64,000 nucleotides of DNA from Acanthaster planci (Eukaryota; Echinodermata; Asteroidea; Valvatida; Acanthasteridae): positions 260,116 through 324,115 of the forward strand of contig NW_019091482.1 of the NCBI RefSeq assembly GCF_001949145.1, given 5' to 3'. The notes under the pieces were generated by a model. That model saw only the letters and a list, made by a program, of their open reading frames with translations, had not been told where the DNA came from and searched no databases. Position numbers and translations under genes: made by a program. Below, piece by piece: positions 13,301-25,300 of the stretch (its first letter is position 1; each line of letters starts with the position of its first letter).

Positions 13301-16300
13301 AACACTCATTGTTAGCAAAGTCAAAATATTTCTCAATTTACATGTAAAATGCGAGTTGAAGTAGGTTTGGTTCTTCTTTTCAATTTTACTGGTAAAAGTA
13401 TTTACACAGAAGCACTCTGACGTGTCAAAATGTGTCAACGTGTCGTTCCATTACTGTGGCACTGCCCACAAACAGATATGGATACATTCTGCACAGAATT
13501 CTAGCGCTTCCCAGCTTTTAAAATTGTCTCTCACCTAAGCTGCTCATTGTATATCTCCATGACTGAGACAGAAATGGTGTAATCCCATTCGTCGCTCCTC
13601 TGCTCCGTCTCTTGGAAGAGGCGCTGAAGTGCTCTCTGATTGATACCAGGGTTGCTTGAAGGGCCCTGCAGAAGACATCAAACCAAGCAGCGTCTTCGAT
13701 TACTTTCCTTGCACTTTATAATCGGGTATCCACCACAGCGATCAAATTTGACGCTCGTGTGACACTACACGCTTACTTAGGTCTGACCCAAGTAACTGAC
13801 CCAACAAGCTGGTTGCTAGGGTAAGTGTCCCACAATGCTGTGCAAAATGTGGCGGCTTAGTTTGATTTTGGATTTTTGACCTGCCCGACGTGTATCTTTT
13901 TTCACAAGCCTTTGGGGGCATACACTGAGTAGACAGTGTTTAAATAAACGTCGGGCAGGGCAAAAATCCAAAATTAATATACATCTCCCCGACACAAATC
14001 CATCTTTGAAATAATGGCATGATGTCATAACACACGAGCAACGCAAACTCCACAACTTTCTCTGCCCAGACGACGACAAACCTTCCTGTAGACAAACCGT
14101 TTAGAAAGGATCACTCTGAAATACGTAAAAAACTAAGTAGGGAGGGAGGGGAAATGTCTAATATCGAAGTTGCCAACTTCAGGCTGGCTTTTGGAATGTT
14201 GCGTCACATATTGCCAATGCATGATTTGTGTAGCCTGCCCCGAGCCAACTTTTCTTTCATCGGGAACTTGTCTTGCTGGACATATAATGGCTAGGATACA
14301 CCCTCGATCCTACAAAATCCTCCAACTGCCCCCATGAAAAAAAAAATTGGATAAGGTCTCATCAGTCCTCCAAAATCCTCTGATATTTCTTGAGTATATT
14401 CAGTGCACAGGTACCCACTACCTCAATCCTTCAAAATCCTCCGGCATTTCCTTTTATTATGTTGAGGCAGTGTGAATGGTACCCTGGAGCAGAATAGCGG
14501 ATTTCACACATAATGTGGGTATATGGCTAAACATGAGCGACACAGGGCCCAACCCACAACCGTGAGACAATGCATCCCTCGCGATCAGCAATGCGATTTT
14601 GCCATGCAGCCTCAATCCTCCAAAATTTTCCAAAACTGCCCGGAGGATGTTGAAGGACTGAAGATAGTTCACGGACCTCTCTGAGGTTTTGGATGCAACA
14701 ATTCATTCAGACACTGTTTTCCTCCCAAGCTGCTGGTCAAAAGTGGCACTGACAGATGGCAATGCAGAAATCTACAGCCTGCCACAAGTTCAACAACTTG
14801 GATGAGAGTGATCGCTTTGTCTATTGTTTCATAACTAGCATCTGACTGCAACTTCTCTGAATTCAGTAACCCAACAGATGGTACACCGATGCCATTCAAC
14901 AAACGCTCAACTAGAAATTCAAACGCATGTGCTCTTCGAATGAAGTGAAAAATCAACTCGGATTACCTCCATGGTGTAGGTTTTGCCTGACCCTGTTTGG
15001 CCATATGCAAAGATGCATACGTTGTACCCGTCAATGCTGGACACTACAAGGGGCTCCACTTCGTGGAATACCTGCAGAGAGAAAGAACAAAGTTAAAAGC
15101 ACGGATGCCTGATAGAAAACAGGCAGTAATGGCTACAAGGAAAGACTGAAGCTCTGGACTCATGAAGAACAGAAAGACAAGCATTAATACGTCTGAAAAA
15201 GTAAGGACGCGGCCATTCATAGAACTGGAAAGAGCAAGAACACTGAAACTGACAAGAGATACAACTGTTCAGAATGTATGTATTTGACTCATTAGAGCAT
15301 GACTTTTGCAAGTAAGATTGTGGATCAATTTTGAGCCACCGGTACAAGACCTGGGTGTAACTTTGTACCTGCATACATATGTGAACTAAAGATGAAAGTG
15401 GCATCGTAGCAAAGTTCTGACATATTATTCAGCAAGCTCAGAAGGAACTCACTATATGTAATAACATACATGTACATTCATAAATACCTCAGAGAGACTC
15501 CCTATTCAACAACGCGCAACTTGACTGTGTATTAATGTTTGATAATGCCCGCTGAGAAGTGATAATGCCCGCCGTGTAAAAACGCTCTGGAACCTAGATA
15601 CGAGACAGTTTAATCGATTCTGATTGGTCAAGAGTCTGTGAGTACGCGGCTCGACACATACATGCCAAGTCCATATACGGAGATTCTTTTGGACAACTTG
15701 CACAAGGAATACACCATAAAATGGACAGGGGTGTTTGGAACAATGGAAGTAAAATTCTGGAATAAAATTGTTAAAAATCCATCATATATTGACTTCTTTT
15801 GACTCTCTGGCTAAAAAAGGTATTTATGAATGGGAATAAACATGTACTTAGTTTAAGACCAGCTCAGGAGAATGGACGCAACTAATGCCCAAGCCACAAA
15901 ACGTACATGTACGTTCAAGATCGGCCAAACACATATTTATTCCCCTATAAATAACACTCGATGACTGGGATATACAATATACAATTCAGGATAATCAATC
16001 ACATGCATATAACAGTACCGGTACGTGGCTACAAAATTCAAGAAATGTTCTTGTGTAGTAGGGATCAACATCTGTGCACAATTTGTTATTTTTTAACTAA
16101 ATGTACGTCCCAATCTTATTTTGGACGCATAAAAACCTGCTGGTTAGATATTAGTTAAACACTCTCTCCATCAGACGTGCGCACATTTCCAATTATCCCG
16201 CGATAGATATTGCCAAATCCTGATCAGCCCATGCCAAGGTGGAATACGAAGCTGCGTGGCTTACTACAAAGGAAGGTTAAGTCGGGAGAAACATCACCTG

Positions 16301-19300
16301 CTCCTGGGTCGACTCGGCCGAGAACACCTTGTCGACCTCGAAGGTCGTCGACCGGCCCTTATTCTGGAGGTAGAGGAGAGCGTCATCGTCGGCATCCAAG
16401 GAGACGGCATTCTTGGCCAGGGCACCCGCCCCATCCTCCTTGATGATGGGCCGGACCCTACAGAAGACGCGGATGCTCCCCTTCAGGTCGATGATCTCAT
16501 TGTGGTATTTCTTTCGCAGCGCCATCTCCCGGTGGTACTTCTGGACCAGTTCCCGGTTGTGCTCAGTGATATCTGCCAAGGCCTTTCCGATCTGCATGTT
16601 GAAAGGAAAGTGACGCAGGTAATGGAGCTGGGGCATTATGTAATGAACATCCTTTCGACGCTATTTTAAATATAAAACTTGATTGATCTCACACCGAACT
16701 TGATTGTTGGGGTTTCAGACGGCAAATGCATGATCTTGCAAAATTGCCCAAGACACAGACACTGGGATAAACTGTACATGTGCCACTTCAATGCTGATTT
16801 TAACATTTTCATTTTCAAAGGAAAATTAGTGTACTACAAAAGTAAACCAACAAGTAATCAAGGCGGAATTGTTTGTGCTAGTGTGAGAAATAAACGGAGT
16901 GAAACAATTCCATCGAGGACAGAAAAAAGGCAGTAATGTTCCCCTTTTATAAAACATTCCACAGGATACGAAGAAACAAACAACGGAGATTGAAACCTAT
17001 CAAAGTGGCCTGGAGTGGGACAAAATTCTAGGAACCCTGCCTCATTTCCTGACTTCTTTTTTAGACCTGTTAACCTTAACAGTCCAGAATCATCGATTTA
17101 AATATACCAGTAATTTCACACCTCCTTTGGGTACGGGTGAAACTAAATAATCTAACTTGATTTGGAAATATTTCCAAGTGGGAACTTAATCCATGCAGAG
17201 GAATTGCACTGGTGAGGTCAAACAGCCAAAGTGTAGGGCCACACGCTGCACACCTTGACCTCATTGGGGGCGCTATCACGAATCTAGTAACAGTGCAACA
17301 TGCCTGTCTGACTAATTGACCGAAATCGCTCTTGAAATATGGTTTTTCTTGCAACTATAGTCACTAGCAATTTTTCAAGATTTTTCCATTTCTTTGTTCC
17401 AGACCAGAGGTTCAAGTTTGCTATGTGAAGTTACGTAGCCTACATTTAATACTTGAACTTTTTCAACTCGCCTCTTCCTTGGCCTGAGCGATAGCTGCCT
17501 TCAGCATCGAGGGGAACTGGCCGCAGAGTGACCGCAACTGCTGGTACTCCTGAGCAACGGTCAAGAGGCCGGGACGGAGGTGGGCAAACTTGGTCTGAAG
17601 GGCAGTAAAGCGCTGGCTGAGTGCTCGGGCAGTCTCCTCTCCCTGCTTGCGGGCGTCAGAGACTTCGGCCGCCGACCGCTCCAAGACAGACTGGAGCTCC
17701 TGGTCCAAGACGGCCATCTGGGATTCCTGCTCCTTCAACTGTGCGCAAATCAAATCAATTTAAATTGACAGACTGTAACCCACATGTGCAAGAAATAATT
17801 TTCTCTCCTCTAAAAACACAACTGCTAGATGAGATGAGAGTATTGACAGATACAGAAAAAAAATCCAGTCATCTGAAAGACAGAGCCTTTAGCATTACCC
17901 TCTCTTGCAGAGCTAACACATGCGTCTTAGAGTGCTTCAACTGTTTTTCTGTCGCCTCGCACGACTGCCTGAGTGCGGAGACTTGCTGCCTGAGTTGGGC
18001 ATTGGTTCCTTGGGAGGCAATCAGAGCCTGTTTGGCCTCCTCTGACTCTACGGTCACTGTCTTGACAACTTCAACTACCTAGACATTGGGAAATGAATTT
18101 CAAACTTTATTCAGCATAAAGTGGGTTTCACATTTCACAACCTAGTAGTGTCCATGTAAATATTTCAGGGATATGAGGGGGGGAGAGGTGAACTTGCCTG
18201 CGGATTCCCTTTTAGTTCTGAGAACTCCAGCTCGACTTCCTTCAGGCGAGCCGCCTGCTCTGTGATGGCCCGCTCCAGATGCTGCTGTTGCTTCTTGTGA
18301 CTGGCCTTTGTTTCGGCCATGATCTTGGACTTGGTGGCCACGTCAGCCTCAAGCTCCAGGATCCGGTCCTTCAGCCGGCTATTTTCAAGCTCAAATTTCT
18401 GAAAGAGAGAAAAAAAAAATAAGTACGATCAGATGACGATTTGAAAATGTCAGAAGCTCCCAGAGAATCATATGATCTAAGTGATATCATTTTAAAAACT
18501 CTTGCTCTGCGACAAAATCTAAGTCTTAAAGACTGCTGATTGAACTCTTTTGTGGGAGTGGAACACACCGCATACCTTGATGATAGCAGCATCCTGCCGA
18601 GATGCCTCTGCCTGCTCATGAGCCATCTTCTCCTGTGAGGTCCTGGTACTCGTCAACTCGTCCTCATACCTCTGCAGCTCTTCCCGGAGCGCGTCCAACT
18701 CTTGATCACCTCTTGCGGCCTGATCCCGAGCCGACCTCTCCTCCGCCCTTTTGGCCGCCTCCAGATCATCTCTGTACCGTTTGATCTCCTCCTGGAGTGA
18801 GCGGATCCTCTCCTCGCTCCTCCGGGCCTGCTCTCGAGCGGCCTCTTCCTGCATTGCCTTCGCTCTCCTGAGTTCATCCTCGTACTTGAGAAGTTCCATC
18901 TTCAGTAGCTCTATCTCTTTCTCGTTGTCTGTACCAGACGGTATAGCCTTAAGAGGAAAGACACGCCTGTTCAATTATAATTTTCATTTTTTCAACAATA
19001 CTTAAGTAAATGCAAGTAACTCATATGTCTTGTACACAAAACATTTAGCTGATCACACATGCAAATTGTTGCAATAGGCCTTTTGCGAGTTAACTTTGAC
19101 CCAAATCTGGTACACTGAGTTCTTTAAATTCATGTGAACATAACAACTTGAATTCTTCTTACTAAAACCAATGTTGCCATACCTCGTGATTCGGAGCAAG
19201 CTTTTGCTTAGTTACATAAGAGACGCCTTGCAACAATGCACTCTTCTCAATGGATAAGAAGGGCACAAAGGAACCAGTCCATTCCAGGGATGGTGGTCGC

Positions 19301-22300
19301 TATGCAAAAGCTTGCTCCGAATCACGAGGTATAGCAACGGTGTCTTTAGTCTGGGGAATTCAAATCGTTACGTTTATGTGCAGTCAGATTACTCAGTGCA
19401 CCAGATTTTATTCAAATTTAACTCGCAAATGGCTTAATGACAGGTCCAGAATGCAGATTTTAAAATGGCACTCTCTGCTTCGCCTAGCATGTTATTTGCC
19501 ACCTCATTACAACAGGGAACAACTGTTTCGTTGCACCGTGGTAATAGATTTTGCAAATACAAAAGGAACAAAGTGAAAACATTTTAATGCGTCACAATGC
19601 ATTTCACTCTGCTAAAATTGTCTTCATCAACAAAGTGTTCGCGATCCAGTACATGAGTATTTATGCCATAACACATGATCGATTAATGTAATTTATCTAC
19701 TAACTAATCTAACGTAATCTATTCAGGGGTGTGAGTGGCCACTTAAAATTAAAGCTGAAAACAGCTACATCTACGCTGGTACTCAGCAAAAGTCCGCTTC
19801 TGGATATTGACGCTGAGCTAGCAAAAAGCTGAAATGTAAAAAGTTCCCATACTTTTGTACAGGCCTGGTGTACACAAAAGCTAAAATTCAGGGTCAACAT
19901 CTACAGAAAAAAAAAGCTGAAATCAGCTGAAAAGCTGAATTCTCACACCCTTGTCTGTTAACATGGTATAACACAATGCCTTGTGCTCCTAGGCCGAGAC
20001 TGTGTGTTCCAGTCAGACGTTTCTTACGTCTCCATTGCTCAGTGTCTGTATCATCCCCTGGGCGTCTTTCAGCTCTGACCGGAGCTGGGCCATGTCCTCC
20101 TGGATGCCCCTCTTCTCGTTCTCGTGGTCCTGCTCCATGGCGACCAGCTGGTGCTCAGCAGCCAGTTGCTTCTCCCGGATACCCGCCATTTCGGTTTGCA
20201 GCCGGTCCAGGGAGCTGGCTAGCTTCTGCACGTGCTCCGAGAGGTTTGGTGCACTGGGAGTGGGGCTGCTGTTGCCTGCAAATGATAATAAGTATGGCGA
20301 CGTACAAATAGAAATGGAATCTATCTATCTATGGTAACAGTCATACGGAGAATGTTCTTCAATAACGGATCTCGTTGGGTTTTCTACAGAAGCAGTGATT
20401 TTTGTGCAATTAGATATCCATTCATCAGCACGTACAACAAAGACAAACAAAAACCGTAATGTCCCTGTTTGCTTGATGTGAGGTTGACTAACTTTGTGCG
20501 TGAACTGCAGAGGCCTAATTGTCGTATTCAAGTTTTGAATAATTCATTAATGACTAGTAGAGGGTCTATCAGGCCGAAAATCCTGCCCATCGTACAAGCC
20601 AAGAGTGGCCAACTTTTCAACTACAAATGCCACAAATATTGACTCATAAGGGGCACTTGAACACTGTTTGTCCACAGTTTCTTACCGCAACCTCTGGGGT
20701 ACACAGCAATATTTGCAGTAAGAACAGATCGTGTGCAGAGGTAAAAGTCTGACACATGGCCTCCTCAGACCTACTTGGGTGTTTTGTGTTTTTGTGCATG
20801 CAAAACAGCTCGGATTGCAAATGTACACATATACATCATCTACCATTTGTTATTTCAGGGAATGCGAGAGCTTAGCCCATCAGCCTTGCCCAGGAATTCA
20901 CACTGCCAAATCACGTTTACACTTCTTGTGGCGACAGTGAGTTCAGGCCCGGGGTCCGTCACTGACCTTTGATCTCGCTCTCCAGCTCGTATATCCGACC
21001 TTCCTGCTCCTCGATGATGTCCTGGAGGTTACGAATGAGTTGTCGCTTCTCGTCAAGATGGGACTCGTGAGTCTTCTTCATTATCTTGATCTGCTGCCAC
21101 TTGTTAGCCTGCTCCTTCTCGCATCGTGCCCTGTACTTTTTGGCGTTTTCTCTGAAGTTCTGTGAGGGGGCCAAGAATCGTAATCATACCCACGGGTCCT
21201 GTTTCTTTCACATGGATCTGGATCACAATCTGTGATCCGTCATTAGTTCACTGACACCAAAACCCACCTAATGGAGGTGGCGAACCAGCGATGGATCCCT
21301 GATTGCCATCAATGATCCCTCGTTGGTTCCCTGATACCAAAACCCACCTAATGGATGATGGAGCGACCCAGCGATGGGATCACTGACCAAGATCAGTGAT
21401 CCATCATTGGTTCACTGACACCAAAACCCACCTAATGGATGGAGCGAACCAGCGATGGAATCACTGATTGCCATCAATATCCATCGTTGGTTCCCTGACA
21501 CCACAACCCACCTAATGGATGGAGGGAACCAGCAATGGGATCACTGATTGCAATGCCATCAATGATCCATCGTTGGTTCACTGACACCAAAACCCACCTA
21601 ATGTATGGAGCGAATAAGCGATGGGATCACCGATTGAGATCCAGATCCATGCGAAACAAACCGGCATTTGGATTAGAGCATCACAAGAAAATGCAACAGT
21701 ATCCACTACCCAAGCACTGTTCTAGATCCTCACATGTTCATCCAGTACACACTGTCCTAGTGGTACCGGATGTCTACTTGAATACTTGTCATCTTTGCAG
21801 AATATTCCTAACTACACATTCAAATAATCCTTCAACACAAAGTACATGACCATGGGTTATCTTTCATGTACATATTATGCATGTACAACAAAGTCAACAC
21901 AGTTCGCTTCACACGTTTTCAAATTACTCAACCATCTGTCAGACCCTCATGTAAATTCCAAAGACCCTGCTTTCATACCGGTAGCCCTGAAAGTATTTTG
22001 AGTGAAAGCTGTGCTGCATGTCCAGTGCATAACATGAACGTATATTGGACATGGAGCTGTAAATAATGATGTCGCTAATTATCATCAGCTGCATAGTTCA
22101 GATGCCATCGTTTCTGCTTCATTCCCTCACTGACGGACTTTTTCCTGGGCTGTTTGTGTTCCACTTAATATGGCATAAGCCCCGAGCTGGACCGATGGAG
22201 GGCGCACTTTTCCTAGCAATGGCGGCTCCTTCAGTCGAAACTGCGCTTCGCTGGCTCACAACGGACTACGGTATGCACACGTTATGGTCGAGTCACTACC

Positions 22301-25300
22301 AGCAAAATGAACACTCCCGACCGACGTGGCTCTTCGCAACCGATGAGTGGTGCTTCTGTCCAAGGCCAATTTTCACTTGTAGTGTGCAACATAACAAGGC
22401 ACATGCACCGAGGAATGAAAACCCACAACCAACAAGCAGCCAAGTTTACAGGTATTTAGTGGACACTGCAAATCTGGTTCTGAAGCAATATTGTATTTGT
22501 CATAATCTGATTACCACACATTACACTGAAGCACACACATACAGGGTTCCTGCACCTACATCCTAAAGGACGCTTGAATTCCATGACCTTTCTACAACTT
22601 TTCCATGACCAAATTATAAAAATCCATGGCCCAATGAATGCAATTTTTGGACTCTTCGGACTTCCAAAGTTGCACTTACATGTACCATATTTCTAATAAC
22701 AGAAATCACAAACAAGTGTTTGAAAAATTCCATGACTTTTCCATGAATTGAATCATTTTTACAAAATTCCATATCGGGCCTGGAAAACAAAAACAAATTT
22801 CCATGACTATTTCATGATTTTTTTAACTAATAGGCTGTGGGAACCCTGCACATGTCAGTATACATGTACATGTACATATGTACCAAAAGTCCTTATATTC
22901 GAGAGAGTGCTACACAGTAGATACAAGTACAGTGTACGGTTCATGTGCGCCTAATCAATGGAGCAAAGTTAAGTCACCTTGAGTGCACAAGTGAGCCCTC
23001 ACAACGAACCTGAGAATACTCAAGTGAAAGGCAGAGGGCGGCACTGATCCTGACGCGCCACGGCGGTGTCCTTACCTTGACTTGGAGAATCAGGTCTTCT
23101 CTCTGTTTGTCTTTCTCTTCCAGTTCCCTCCGCAAAGCCTCAACATCCTCCCTGGATACTTGGCCTGATATTACACAGAAAAATCATGCATTGTGAACTA
23201 CTGCGTACATACACATGTACATGTACACAATGTATGTATGGGTGAATCCAGAAATTAGGGGTCCAAATTGTGACATTTTTGTGTCCCTGTTACATGAAAA
23301 CATCTGACCTTTGCTATTTGACATGGAAATATCACCAGAATTGATTTCAAACTATTACTATTGTTTGGCAGGTAATTTGCATTAATCCATCACTCTTGGA
23401 AATTAGAAAATGTGTTCTGAACTTGCGAAAATCATACACGCACGTCAGATGTGACAGGGAAACACACAAAAAATGGACCCGTAATTTCTGAAATTGCCCA
23501 TGATGTATAAACTAGAAGATAAACAAAACCCAACTTCTGGAGAAATGAACCCCACCCCAAAAAAATGTCTTTTGAAAGAAAACCTTTGGCAAGATCGCTT
23601 TAACAGGAAAACAAATTACTGGTTCAGGAAAATTGGTTTCAACGGTACATACATGTACAGTATGGCTTAGAATACATCCACATGTACAAGAATGTACACA
23701 AACATACATACATGTACATACAGTAAGTTACATGTGTAAACTACACATGTAGAATTATGATCCATGAGATGTGCTACACTGTACAGGCATATACTGAAGA
23801 AATCAGACATCCAATGACAGGCCTTTACTACTACATGTACATGTATCAATATAGGCATCGCTAGAGCTGGGGTGCAGGTGTCCCCCCCTCCTTAGTGTTG
23901 AGTTTTGTTGGCAAACTAGGGCGCTGTCAGCAAGAATGGAGAAGAGAGGGAGGGTATCCGGTCAAAGGATTACCAATGCAATCATGAAATTTGTCAATGG
24001 TCCATTGGCATGCAAATGTCATGATGGCAATTAATCCCCCTTCCCCCATTATAATGGTCTAGTAACGCTCATGTATCACATGGACACACACCACACAATA
24101 TTGCTTACAGGGGTACAGACAGAAGTGGTAAAGTCACTCTACACCAAGAAGTACAGAGCTGATAAGCCATGTCCATACATACATGTACATTGATCTACAT
24201 CTACAGTGTAGGTTTAGCCCTAACCGCCAAGCATGTTGTTTGGCTTACAGTACTCACAAATTTCTACAAAATACTAAGTAATAGCCTGAGCCTGAAGAAC
24301 CTAGCACTACAAATTACTACTTCTGGCTAGGTGACTTCCATTGTTACTCGTACAGAGAACAATAAAGCTATGCATTCATAGTGCCACAGCACTGTATGGT
24401 ACATGTACATTGTCTTTTCTATTGTATTTTATGGCCTCAGAGAACAATACGGTCATGTCCTCTTATAAGCTTACTACAAGTACATGTAGTAATTTGTGGT
24501 ATTATGTACATGTAAGGTTAGGGTTAAAGTAACACTGTACAGGTGATGGTGGAGTGACTTACTGGGGGTACTAGTACAATACAATGCCATGTTCACATTG
24601 ATCAATGTTAAAACTTGCAGGCATGTGCATGTGCATGTATGAATCTGTCATGCAGGTAGCCATATACATGTAGTACATGTATTATATTCATGAAAATACA
24701 TGTATTACATGTTACTTGGGTAAGCACATGTACATGTACTGGTTCATGTATGTTCATCTATTTTAATAGATCGTCACAAGCCAACAAGACAATGCGTCTC
24801 AAGAATAAAAACTCAGGACAAAATCAACTGTGACAATACAACCACATTCTCGCATTACAAAAAAAAGGACTTACATTCCGGGAATTTATGCACAGGTACA
24901 TGTACGTGTACGGGCAGGCCGCATTTACACGGAGCAGAAAAACAGGACTGACATCGGTTTCATCCTCACTGATTATACTCACGATGCTGCTCGGTAATCT
25001 CCCGTCTGTCTACTGTTCTGGTTTTATACACGCATACGGATATACACTACACGTATCTTGACCTTACTACCAAATCCTACACTCCAGACTTTCATCTAAG
25101 AGATGACATTTCACACATCACACACCCCCAGCTGCACTGTGTACATAATGAAGCTCGTCCGCAGAGCGAAGGGACAGCAATTTACACGCGATGCATATGA
25201 CCGCTTATAATGAGCAAGGGCGGCCTGCTTATGAAGATGGAATGCTTCCATACAGAAATGCCACTTTCATAATCAATATGTAATTTGAAATGAATTGGGA

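Noticed and set aside
21230-21650. CRISPR-like array
   Set aside because: Whole units are similar with no unique spacers, and the genome is eukaryotic; it is a minisatellite.
22066-22566. Plus-strand open frame of 166 codons
   Set aside because: Covers the DR-2 repeat; no domain and no splice context.
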